A stretch of DNA of 9,261 bases from Deltaproteobacteria bacterium. GTDB taxonomy: Bacteria; Desulfobacterota; DSM-4660; Desulfatiglandales; HGW-15. The stretch's first letter is position 1, and each line of letters opens with the position of its first letter. The notes under the pieces were generated by a model. The model saw only the letters and a list, made by a program, of their open reading frames with translations, was not told where the DNA came from and searched no databases. Made by a program: the position numbers and the translations under genes. Location: contig JAFGDF010000106.1 in the NCBI GenBank assembly GCA_016932235.1, positions 1-9,261 on the forward strand, given 5' to 3'. Positions 1 to 7,065 of the stretch are shown here, in pieces.

Positions 1-332
1 ACTGCTGAACCGCTTATTCCGGATATAACTATGGCGCTTAGAATAGCGACATGGGCAAGGCCGCCCGCTATCCACCCAACGCACTTGGATGCCACGTTCA
101 CCAGTCGCTGAGTGACCCCTGCCTCGTTCATCAGCTCACCCGAAAGCATGAACATCGGAATGGCGGTAAATACATACTGGTCCAGGGCTCCCCACATTTT
201 GTGTGGAACCGCTTCCGGGGGTATAATGCCCGTGATTGCTATAAACCCGAAGGATAAAATGCAGAGGATAATCGAGATCGGGATACCGATAAGAAGTAAA
301 AAAAGAAAGGATAATATGAGACCTATAATCAT
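1..332 (-). CDS. dctM: TRAP transporter large permease DctM (N-terminal part, cut by window edge)
   Basis: This is the ion-coupled transport subunit of a tripartite (TRAP) organic-acid importer in the inner membrane. The 110 residues visible are almost wholly hydrophobic. They hold a first membrane helix at about 2-35, the family pattern AIPMFMLSGELMNEAG at 57-72, and the conserved GGLAH (90-94) and SGISGSA (104-110) stretches that belong to the transport core. Family members are usually around 425 residues, so roughly three quarters of the protein lies beyond the left edge. The start ATG overlaps the dctQ stop as ATGA, and a GGGGGGAGG run just upstream serves as ribosome binding site, so the two permeases are almost certainly translationally coupled. 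Substrate cannot be told from this subunit. The periplasmic binding protein gene dctP is absent from the window and could lie further left. Confidence 0.93.
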   Translation of the reverse strand, partial: MIIGLILSFLFLLLIGIPISIILCILSFGFIAITGIIPPEAVPHKMWGALDQYVFTAIPMFMLSGELMNEAGVTQRLVNVASKCVGWIAGGLAHVAILSAIVISGISGSA

Positions 333-859
333 GATTCCTCCCCCCTTTCCGGCTGATTCCGGTCATGGAGTCTTCCGTCTTTACTTCTCCAACTCCTGAT
401 CCATGGAATAACCAGATAGAAAAGCATGAGAATCCCGGATAAAGGAAGTGCGATGAACATGTGAGCAAGTTTGATTCTCAAAACCGGAGTATGAGTAGGG
501 ATCATAAGACATATCCGGATACCGCAGACGGTATAAGCCACCAGGAAAGCGACTATAAACGCGTTCGCCAAACAGGAAACCCTGAATCTTGCTTTGGACG
601 ACAGTCTCATGGTCAGGCTGTCCATTACCGTGTGCGCTCCGGCCTTAAAGGCCACGCTGCTTCCCAGAAATCCCGTGATAATCGTCATGAGCCTCACAAT
701 CTCTTCGGCCCACAACGCTCCGGAGAGATTCATCGCGCGAAGGATTATCTGTGAGATGACGGTCAAAAATATAAAAAGTATGAGTATCACACAAAAAACC
801 CTGATCACATTATCGGTATAGTCGGCAACTCTTTCGATTACAAGACGGTTTCCTGACAT
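329..859 (-). CDS. dctQ: TRAP transporter small permease DctQ
   Basis: The 176-residue product is the small four-helix membrane subunit that scaffolds the large permease in TRAP importers, and its length is typical. Predicted membrane segments lie at about 19-40, 54-72, 92-117 and 130-152. Family hallmarks are the W-x-E-E signature at 50-53 (WAEE) at the start of helix 2, the FKAGAH turn at 71-76, and a proline-containing helix 4 (IALPLSG, 136-142). The C-terminus is short and charged. It starts at an ATG 40 bp after the dehydrogenase gene, behind a G-rich stretch (CGGGGGA) acceptable as ribosome binding site. Its TGA overlaps the ATG of dctM. The position at the end of the catabolic block suggests the transporter brings in the substrate of the upstream enzymes. 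DctQ sequences are fast-evolving, so substrate identity cannot be inferred. Confidence 0.93.
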   Translation of the reverse strand: MSGNRLVIERVADYTDNVIRVFCVILILFIFLTVISQIILRAMNLSGALWAEEIVRLMTIITGFLGSSVAFKAGAHTVMDSLTMRLSSKARFRVSCLANAFIVAFLVAYTVCGIRICLMIPTHTPVLRIKLAHMFIALPLSGILMLFYLVIPWIRSWRSKDGRLHDRNQPERGEES

Positions 860-899
860 AAAACATCCCCCGTTTATTTCCCTGTATCGTAACTCAGCG

Positions 900-1805
900 C
901 TATTTCTTACCGGAGCCCGCGGATACTCCTGTCCACCCCTCGTATAGCTTGGCTACCGCCGTCAGATCCTCTTGTCCATATCCCAAGGCTATCGTCGCCA
1001 TGCACATGTTGAAAAACGAGCTGGCTATGGGAACGGGCACCTGGTTTTCACCGGCCATCGCGATCGCCAGCTTTGCGTCTTTGGTGGCCAGGGAGAGGGC
1101 AAAAGTGACTTCCTCGAAGCTTCTGTCAATCACCTTGGGATATTTTGCCTGAAATGAGGCGGACCTGGCTCCTGTCTGATTCACAACATCGAAAAGGAAA
1201 CCGGGATCCACGCCCATTTTCACACCCAATGCGAAGGCCTCGATCCCTACCATAAGATTTCCGATAGCCATGAGATTGTTCACCAGCTTTATGGCCTTGG
1301 ACGTCCCCGGATCTTCGCCGCAATATACGGACTTGCCCATTTTGGAAATAACATCTTCGCAATTCTTGAAGCATTCTTTATTTCCGCTTATCCATATAAG
1401 GAGTTTCCCTTCCTCCGCCTCTTTTGACGTGCCGCCCACCGGGGCCCCCAGCATATCAACACCCTTCTGCTTGCCCTCTGCGGCAATCTCCCGCATGGTC
1501 GCTGGATCAATTGTACTGAATTCTATCACCGCGGATCCTTTCTTGGCTCCTTCGAGCACGCCGTTTTTGCCAAGAACAACCGTCCTTACAATATCAGGGT
1601 TTGGAAGACTCATCATGATTATATTCGATTTTTCAGCGACCTCCCTAGGTGTCTCCGCCGCCTGTGCCCCCATTTCAACGAAATCTTTTGTCGCCTCTTT
1701 CCTGAGATCATATGCCACAAGAGGATAGCCGGCCTTGAATACATTCCGTGCCATTCTGCCGCCCATAACCCCTAATCCGATAAAACCTACTGTCGGTTTA
1801 TCCAT
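900..1805 (-). CDS. Beta-hydroxyacid dehydrogenase (3-hydroxyisobutyrate / tartronate-semialdehyde dehydrogenase family)
   Basis: This 301-residue protein has the usual length of the family, which interconverts 3-hydroxyacids and their semialdehydes with NAD(P). The N-terminal Rossmann signature FIGLGVMGGRMARN (8-21) matches the family pattern exactly, with glycines 10, 12 and 15. Asp33 at the end of the second strand suggests NAD rather than NADP (inference). The active-site lysine is K173 in KLVNN (173-177), and F235...K242-D243 is the usual C-terminal motif. Two substrate-side motifs differ from typical members: EFST (95-98) where DxST is usual, and GAPVGGT (120-126) where DAPVSGG is usual. 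The exact substrate is therefore unclear; 3-hydroxyisobutyrate, tartronate semialdehyde and related C3-C4 acids are all possible. GGAGGG lies 6 nt before the ATG. A 180-bp gap separates it from the AOR gene, so it may have its own promoter and form a unit with dctQM. Confidence 0.9.
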   Translation of the reverse strand: MDKPTVGFIGLGVMGGRMARNVFKAGYPLVAYDLRKEATKDFVEMGAQAAETPREVAEKSNIIMMSLPNPDIVRTVVLGKNGVLEGAKKGSAVIEFSTIDPATMREIAAEGKQKGVDMLGAPVGGTSKEAEEGKLLIWISGNKECFKNCEDVISKMGKSVYCGEDPGTSKAIKLVNNLMAIGNLMVGIEAFALGVKMGVDPGFLFDVVNQTGARSASFQAKYPKVIDRSFEEVTFALSLATKDAKLAIAMAGENQVPVPIASSFFNMCMATIALGYGQEDLTAVAKLYEGWTGVSAGSGKK

Positions 1806-1811
1806 CTTTTT

Positions 1812-1817
1812 CCCTCC
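1812..1817 (-). promoter_or_regulatory. Ribosome binding site of the beta-hydroxyacid dehydrogenase gene
   Basis: GGAGGG on the minus strand, 6 nt before the ATG at 1805. It is a strong site and fixes this start. Confidence 0.75.
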
Positions 1818-1835
1818 GTTTCATTATTTAATGTC

Positions 1836-1866
1836 CTCATTTGATACGAAAATGAGTTGTAATATA
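1836..1866 (-). promoter_or_regulatory. Possible internal promoter/operator before the dehydrogenase-dctQM unit
   Basis: Within the 180-bp gap between the AOR and dehydrogenase genes, the minus strand carries TATATT (1861-1866), which resembles a -10 box. About 4 bp downstream lies a perfect 7-bp inverted repeat: CTCATTT at 1836-1842 and AAATGAG at 1850-1856, with a 7-nt centre. No good -35 hexamer is found at 16-18 bp spacing, so a promoter is only suggested. The repeat sits about 30 bp before the start codon, a usual place for a repressor operator. It has no following T-run on the minus strand, so it is not an intrinsic terminator. Confidence 0.35.
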
Positions 1867-1883
1867 CGCTGACCATAGATTGA

Positions 1884-1961
1884 GCGTTACGTCTGAAAAT
1901 CGCGAAATGGCGAGCCCTTTTCACGGTCGAACTGGTTCATGGCTATTTTGACGCGTAACGC
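1884..1961. repeat. Long-range 8-bp inverted repeat GCGTTACG / CGTAACGC
   Basis: GCGTTACG at 1884-1891 is matched by its exact reverse complement CGTAACGC at 1954-1961, with 62 bp between them, all inside the gap between the AOR and dehydrogenase genes. The flanks give a further partial match (GTC after the left arm, GAC before the right arm, offset by 2 bp). It could be a pair of protein-binding half sites or the base of a long stem in the mRNA, or chance. Confidence 0.35.
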
Positions 1962-1985
1962 CTTCTTCTGACGATCATCGGGCAT

Positions 1986-3809
1986 TTATCCGTCCAAATC
2001 ATTTTTCAGGTGCCCCAATCCCGCCTTATCAAGGGTCTCGGATAAAGGTATCCCCGTTTCAGGGTTCCACCCCATTAGTGCATAATAGTTTCTCCGTATG
2101 GACTCCCAGTGAGGCATTATGGAAACCCCTTTCGCCGGTCCATCCACCGGCGCTGATGCGTATCTGGCGGAAGGCGCGTCAAGCTCCTTGGTAAAACCGT
2201 GCCTGATATTGAATACCCTGAGCTGGTGGACGATCCGTTGTCCGACACCCATGGCGTCCGGAACGGTAAATCCCCATCCCGTGACAGCGTTCAGGCAGTC
2301 AAGCGTAAGCTGGAGATCATACAGGCAGAAGCGGCACATCCCCAGACAGTCATCAAACTGCCGCCTCCCGTTCAGCTTTGCGTTTGCCGTGCTTACTTCA
2401 ATGGGATCAAAACCATCTTTAACGGGGGAAAGACCCAGAATTTCCGGCTGTAATTTACCGCCCACCACCTGAATAGTGCTTGTCTCGGAAAGACAGGTAT
2501 CTATAAGTTCGGACCATACGGCCCTGTGATCATGGCTCCTTGGCGAGGCGCCCTTCTGTGTGAATATGGCGCAGTTAAGAGCTTCACCTCCCAAGTCCTC
2601 AGCGCAACGTTTGACACCTTCGGCCCAGCGCGCGCCGCAGCCTTCCCTGTTGGCGATCTTCTTTATCATCTGCAGGGTTGCCTCGACATCGCCCCACCGC
2701 AGATCTATGCCGTCCAGATCTTTTCGGCTTATGATCCCCTTTTCATAACATTCCATGAGCCACCCGATGGTCCAGCCGGTCTCATTCACGTCCATACCGA
2801 GACGATCGACGGTATTTGCCAGCATGATTCCCGCTCCAGGGTCAGTCTGACCGATCACCGGTCCCATGGCTGCAAGACCCTCGTATTCGGGCTCTTCCCC
2901 GACAAACCCCTTGTAAGGACCTTCCGTGACCTCCATAATATGACAATGCGCCATTCGGCATGCCCAGCAGGGATTTGCCTTAATCTTAAAATGTGTTCTC
3001 AGGTATTCCCCGGCAAACTTTTCGTTGCCGGGGAAGATATTTGTCATATAGTTCCTTATGGGCAGGGCGCCGAATTTGTCTATAATGACGAACAACTGCG
3101 GTGTTCCCCAGTCATAGAGCATCATATCCATCTTTTTGGCCTCTTCAAAAAGGGCAAGCGACTTTTCCTTTAACAGTTCTGGATCAGCGACCTCTATTGG
3201 TTCTTTCCCGCGCTTTACCGAAATGGCCTTGAGTTTCTTGGAACCAAGGACTGCGCCTAATCCATTGTGGGCGGCCACGTGTCCTTCATCCCCGACAATA
3301 CACGCGTAGCGCACGAGATTTTCACCGGCCGGTCCGATGCTGAAGACACTTGACCGGCCTTGAATGTCCCTCTTAATAATCTCCTCCGTTTCCCATGTAT
3401 CCTTGCCCCTGAGATGCTCCGCATCTCGCAGTTCGGCCCTGCCGTCCTCTATATGGAGGGTGCTCCATTTAGGAGCCGCGCCGTATATTACCATTCCCAT
3501 GAATCCTGATTGTCTTAAAAATGCGCCAAAGAAACCGTTCGCCTGTGTTGCTCCGGCAAGGTTGGTCATGGGTCCTTTCCCGACAAATGCAATAGTCCCG
3601 GATCCCGCGACCCTGGTTCCCCCCAGGGGCCCCGAGAATGCCATGAACCTGTTTTCCGGATCCGACCACTCGACTCCGGGAGGGACCTCGTCATAGAGGA
3701 ATTTTGTGCCCATCCCTGTGCCTCCTACATACTTTCTTGCGGTCTTATCTTCAATCATCTCTTCATCTATTTTTCCGGTGCTTAGATTAACCCTTAAAAT
3801 TTTCATCAT
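1986..3809 (-). CDS. Aldehyde:ferredoxin oxidoreductase family protein (tungsten/molybdenum bis-pterin enzyme)
   Basis: AOR-family enzymes are cytoplasmic, carry a bis-pterin W (or Mo) cofactor and one 4Fe-4S cluster, and oxidise aldehydes to acids with ferredoxin or act in reverse. At 607 residues this one is full length. The N-terminal AOR domain shows RVAGSGTIAFVGKGPMTN (66-83), SGFMGMVIYG (101-110), SIGPAGEN (157-164) and GLGAVLGSKKLKAI (183-196). Pterin-binding Asp340 (GMDVNETG) and the D-x-x-G-x-C motif D487-C492 match Pyrococcus AOR in spacing. Cluster ligands are C281, C284, C289 and C492; the first three form CX2CX4C, whereas the classical motif is CX2CX3C. It starts at one of two adjacent ATGs (3809 or 3806) behind GAGAGG, 45 bp after a carboxyltransferase gene. 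No dedicated electron-transfer subunit is adjacent. Substrate is unknown. Confidence 0.92.
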   Translation of the reverse strand: MMKILRVNLSTGKIDEEMIEDKTARKYVGGTGMGTKFLYDEVPPGVEWSDPENRFMAFSGPLGGTRVAGSGTIAFVGKGPMTNLAGATQANGFFGAFLRQSGFMGMVIYGAAPKWSTLHIEDGRAELRDAEHLRGKDTWETEEIIKRDIQGRSSVFSIGPAGENLVRYACIVGDEGHVAAHNGLGAVLGSKKLKAISVKRGKEPIEVADPELLKEKSLALFEEAKKMDMMLYDWGTPQLFVIIDKFGALPIRNYMTNIFPGNEKFAGEYLRTHFKIKANPCWACRMAHCHIMEVTEGPYKGFVGEEPEYEGLAAMGPVIGQTDPGAGIMLANTVDRLGMDVNETGWTIGWLMECYEKGIISRKDLDGIDLRWGDVEATLQMIKKIANREGCGARWAEGVKRCAEDLGGEALNCAIFTQKGASPRSHDHRAVWSELIDTCLSETSTIQVVGGKLQPEILGLSPVKDGFDPIEVSTANAKLNGRRQFDDCLGMCRFCLYDLQLTLDCLNAVTGWGFTVPDAMGVGQRIVHQLRVFNIRHGFTKELDAPSARYASAPVDGPAKGVSIMPHWESIRRNYYALMGWNPETGIPLSETLDKAGLGHLKNDLDG

Positions 3810-3854
3810 TCCGTCCTCTCTTTTGTAATTTAAACTTACTTGACTTGCAATCCA

Positions 3855-5390
3855 TTAGTAGGAAGTCGGCCAGCAATACATAAGATGCCTCCCTATTCCA
3901 TTTGCCTGCTGATCCCGGTGATAGTCCAGCATCCTTATCAGCCAGTCCCGGGTTTGGGCGGGTTCAATAATATCATACACGTCAAACCTGCCGGCGGCCT
4001 CCCAGGGCTGGCTCTCCCTCTCCACCTCGGCCTTTAATTCTTCAAATCTTTCCCTGTCTTCCTCCCGGGTAATTCCATAGGCCACGTTTACGGCGGGCTC
4101 GGGCGCCATAAAGCTGATTTCCGCCGTGGGCCAGGCCACGTAGGTGTCCGAGTTCTTGCCTCCGCCCATGTTCTGGTAGGCCTGACCGTAACTCTTTCTT
4201 ATAACCACCGATATTTTCGGGACCGTTACGAGTTGGAGCGCGTTCATATAATTCACTATCTTCCCGGTAGTCTTTTTCCATTCCCCCTCTTTCCCTATAA
4301 GAAACCCCGGAGTATCTACAATCATGATAATGGGGATATTGAAGGAATCACAGAGAACCAGGAAACCGGTCACTTTATCGCAGGCATCCGCGTCAATGGC
4401 GCCTCCGAGATGCATGGTGTTATTGGCGACTATGCCAACACACTCCCCGTTCAATCTTGCAAGGGATGTGACAACCGAGCGGCCGAAGTTCTTCTTGAGT
4501 TCAAATATCTCGCCTCCATCGACCATACACTCGAGAATCCTGTGTATGTCATAGATCCTCCTACGGCTCTCAGGCAAGTGCCGGAGGATATTGGGCATGT
4601 CACTTCCTGATTCTGCCGGAACAGGCGCTTTCGGCGGGGTGTGACTTGAATTAATGGGAAGGAATGACAGGAATTTTTTAGCCAGGTCAATGCATTCCTC
4701 ATCCGTCTCTACCACGGCATCCACCAGTCCCGTGATCTCCGTATGTATCCTCCAGCCTCCCAGTTCCTCCGTAGGCGTGTTCTCCCCAGTGGCAAGCAAG
4801 GTAACTCTCGGGCTGGATACGGCCATGACAGCCTTTCTGGTCATGACAACAAAATCAGACATGCAGGCAAACCAGGTCGGACTTCCGTAACAGGGGCCGA
4901 AAAGACACGAAACCCAGGGTGACTCTCTAAGCCTTTGAAACATTGTCGGGTCCTGTCCGCTGGATGCCATGTTTATCGAGCCCATATTATCCGGAATACG
5001 CCCTCCTCCGGCTTCGCTTAAGAAAACAAGTGGAAGGCCTCGCCTGGAAGACATGCGTTTTATATAAGAAATCTTTTTGGTATTTACCTTCGCGCTCGAT
5101 GCCGCCAGCACGGTAAGATCATTCGCCACGACTGCCGCTGATCGCCCCGCGATTTTTCCGAATCCCGTTATCTTCCCATCAGCCGGCGTTCTTTCGGCCA
5201 TGCCCGGCTGATCCGAATGAGCGAACATTCCTATTTCCTGAAATGAACCGGGATCAAAAAGCCTGTCAATCCGCTGTCTGGCGTTCAGCTTGCCTTCACT
5301 CCGTTGCTTGGCCAGTTTCTCAGGACCACCCATCTGTAAAATGGCCTTCTTTTTCTGCGCAAATATTTCCATCAGATCATCATGGACCAT
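3855..5390 (-). CDS. Acyl-CoA carboxyltransferase (propionyl-CoA carboxylase beta / methylmalonyl-CoA decarboxylase alpha family)
   Basis: This 511-residue protein has the two crotonase-like halves of biotin-dependent carboxyltransferases, which move CO2 between biotin and an acyl-CoA. The N-half has the acyl-CoA oxyanion loop with G128-G129-G130-R131 (SEAGGGRI), close to the usual GGARI. The C-half has DTPGFLIG (359-366), RKSYGQAY (398-405) and AWPTAEI (419-425). The residue after the GxAY motif, which helps set acyl specificity (Asp in Streptomyces PccB, Ile in AccB), is Gln406 by eye alignment, so propionyl- or acetyl-CoA should not be assumed. It may work as a carboxylase or as the alpha subunit of a decarboxylase. 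No biotin carrier, biotin carboxylase or membrane decarboxylase subunit is in the window. AAGGAGAT precedes the ATG. It lies 60 bp after a divergent paralogue and 45 bp before the AOR gene. Confidence 0.9.
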   Translation of the reverse strand: MVHDDLMEIFAQKKKAILQMGGPEKLAKQRSEGKLNARQRIDRLFDPGSFQEIGMFAHSDQPGMAERTPADGKITGFGKIAGRSAAVVANDLTVLAASSAKVNTKKISYIKRMSSRRGLPLVFLSEAGGGRIPDNMGSINMASSGQDPTMFQRLRESPWVSCLFGPCYGSPTWFACMSDFVVMTRKAVMAVSSPRVTLLATGENTPTEELGGWRIHTEITGLVDAVVETDEECIDLAKKFLSFLPINSSHTPPKAPVPAESGSDMPNILRHLPESRRRIYDIHRILECMVDGGEIFELKKNFGRSVVTSLARLNGECVGIVANNTMHLGGAIDADACDKVTGFLVLCDSFNIPIIMIVDTPGFLIGKEGEWKKTTGKIVNYMNALQLVTVPKISVVIRKSYGQAYQNMGGGKNSDTYVAWPTAEISFMAPEPAVNVAYGITREEDRERFEELKAEVERESQPWEAAGRFDVYDIIEPAQTRDWLIRMLDYHRDQQANGIGRHLMYCWPTSY

Positions 5391-5392
5391 TC

Positions 5393-5425
5393 TATATCTC
5401 CTTAAAAATCAATTCTTATATCTCC
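5393..5425 (-). promoter_or_regulatory. Ribosome binding site of second carboxyltransferase, with duplicated GGAGATATA
   Basis: The minus strand reads GGAGATATA twice in the 60-bp gap, at 5393-5401 and 5417-5425. The proximal copy, as AAGGAGATATAGA-ATG, is the ribosome binding site of the gene starting at 5390. The distal copy has no in-frame start codon suitably placed. It may be a standby ribosome site or chance. Confidence 0.6.
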
Positions 5426-5450
5426 AGATCTTTTAAGCCTGCCGTGCTTC

Positions 5451-7001
5451 TCAAACACGCATGGTTCGGGACTTCGGACCCACCTGCTGTGGCAGGATCC
5501 TGTAGGCCTGATCAATCCAGTTGCATAAAAGGGATCTTGTATCGCGCGGATCTATCAGATCCAGTATCCCGAACCGTTCTGCGGTTCTGAATGGCGACTG
5601 GAACTGATCATAGTACCCTTCCAGTTCCTGGACCTTTTTCGCAGGGTCTTCCGCAGACTCAATTTCTCTTCTATAAGCAGCCCTTACGCCTCCTTCTATC
5701 GGCAGGCTACCCCAACGGGCGGATGGCCATGCATAGCGTAAGTTCAGGTCCCTTAACCGGCCATAGCTGGACCCTGCCACCCCGAAGGCTTTACGGATTA
5801 TAATCCCCAACCACGGGACACTGGATTGCTCAATAGCCTGCAAGGATCGCAACGCATAACGAATCGTACCCGCCTTTTCCGCCTCCGGACCTACTACTAC
5901 GCCGGGCTGATCCACAAAATGAACAACGGGCAGGTGAAAGGTATCGCAAAGATCGACAAAACGAATTATTTTTTCCGCCGACGACGCGGTCATACCTCCA
6001 CCGAAATAGCGAGTGTCATTTATCATCACCCCCGCCGGTCTTCCGGACAGCCTGCATAAAAATGAAAGCGTGGACGGACCCTGAAAGCGGCCTATCTCAA
6101 AGACCGATCCCTTGTCAAAAACAAGCTCAATAATCTTCCTTGGATCATACGTCTTTCTCCTGTCACGCGGGACAATCGAGAGAAGATCTTCTTCCCTCCG
6201 CTCAGGGTCGTCGCCAGTCTCCATCAAAGGAGGAACTTCATATACATTCGAGGGGAGATAGGATAAGAAACGGCGTATCTGATCGAATGCTTCTTCTTCG
6301 GAATCGGCCTCGTTGTCAATTACACCGCTGCCCCTTGCATGAACCCGGTAGCCTCCCAGTTCCTCCTTTGTCAGCTTAAGGCCCGTGGCCGGCTCGACGA
6401 CAGGCGGCCCTGCGGCAAATACCTGACTTGTCCCCTTGATCATAACGGAAAAATGGGAGCAAACGACCCGAAAGGCGCCCAGTCCCGCTACAGGACCTAG
6501 TGCGACAGACGTGACTGGCACATGACCCAGCAACTGGGTAAAAGGCCAGTCGGAATATCCGGGGATCTTGGTCGCTCCCATTTTTTCAATGATTTTTACA
6601 CTGCCTCCGGCCGTCTCAACCAGTCGGATCAGGGGTTGTTTCATCTCCAGTGCCAGCTTTTCGGACCATATCCACTTTTCAGATATAGTCGCTTCACTTG
6701 ATCCGCCCCGGACCGTAAAATCTTCTGCGGCGACAACAACCCTGCGATCATCAACCATACCCTGCCCTATGATCACGTTGGCCGGAGTAAAATCGGTCAT
6801 TTTACCTTCACTATCGTAAATTGCGTGCCCTGTCAGCGCGCCGATTTCCCGGAAGCTGCTTGCATCCAGTAATAGCTCAATCCTCTCCCTGGCGGTCAGT
6901 TTTCCCTTGCTGTGCTGCAGGTCTATGTTTTCCTTTCCGCCCAGTCCGCAAGCCAGTTCTTTTCTTCGAGCTATTTCTTCAACCTCATCATGCCAGTTCA
7001 T
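5451..7001 (-). CDS. Divergent acyl-CoA carboxyltransferase paralogue (carboxyl transferase domain protein)
   Basis: This 516-residue protein belongs to the same two-domain carboxyltransferase family as the next gene but to a distinct subgroup. The N-terminus has KGKLTARERIELLLD (32-46) and DFTVRGGSSEA (94-104). The N-half loop reads TAGGSVK (130-136): the two glycines are kept but the Arg of the usual GGAR is missing. The C-half has DQPGVVVG (364-371), RKAFGVAG (403-410) and AWPSARW (424-430). The acyl-specificity position after the GxA motif is Ser411 by eye alignment. To my recollection, similar GGSVK-type proteins occur in proteobacteria as uncharacterised acyl-CoA carboxylase beta subunits. 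It could be a separate enzyme or pair with the downstream paralogue as a hetero-oligomer. The start MNW fits that subgroup; the ribosome binding site is a moderate AGGGG about 10 nt upstream. It lies 64 bp after the regulator gene. Confidence 0.87.
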   Translation of the reverse strand: MNWHDEVEEIARRKELACGLGGKENIDLQHSKGKLTARERIELLLDASSFREIGALTGHAIYDSEGKMTDFTPANVIIGQGMVDDRRVVVAAEDFTVRGGSSEATISEKWIWSEKLALEMKQPLIRLVETAGGSVKIIEKMGATKIPGYSDWPFTQLLGHVPVTSVALGPVAGLGAFRVVCSHFSVMIKGTSQVFAAGPPVVEPATGLKLTKEELGGYRVHARGSGVIDNEADSEEEAFDQIRRFLSYLPSNVYEVPPLMETGDDPERREEDLLSIVPRDRRKTYDPRKIIELVFDKGSVFEIGRFQGPSTLSFLCRLSGRPAGVMINDTRYFGGGMTASSAEKIIRFVDLCDTFHLPVVHFVDQPGVVVGPEAEKAGTIRYALRSLQAIEQSSVPWLGIIIRKAFGVAGSSYGRLRDLNLRYAWPSARWGSLPIEGGVRAAYRREIESAEDPAKKVQELEGYYDQFQSPFRTAERFGILDLIDPRDTRSLLCNWIDQAYRILPQQVGPKSRTMRV

Positions 7002-7065
7002 TATGGTTTACCCCTTTTATTTCATTCCCCTGAGGCAAAAAAACACATGCAGGATTGCGATAATT

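Noticed and set aside
1270..1728. Plus-strand open frame of 152 codons opposite the dehydrogenase gene
   Set aside because: The opposite strand carries a complete, motif-rich dehydrogenase; this frame is a low-complexity shadow without domain features.
2526..3173. Long plus-strand open frame of 215 codons inside the AOR gene
   Set aside because: It is antisense to a clearly conserved AOR coding sequence, has no recognisable domain and no convincing ribosome binding site.
3825..3839. A/T-rich palindrome GTAATTTAAACTTAC in the gap before the AOR gene
   Set aside because: Only 6 of 7 pairs and very A/T-rich, expected by chance in a short gap; no promoter elements accompany it.
5451..7001. First carboxyltransferase as a decayed duplicate of the second
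   Set aside because: The frame is intact over 516 residues with all major family blocks kept and a subgroup-specific pattern, so it is a distinct paralogue rather than a pseudogene.
7002..7065. Possible terminator after the regulator gene, because of a T-run (TTTTTTTG on the minus strand)
   Set aside because: No stable stem precedes the T-run; only 3-4 bp pairings are possible.
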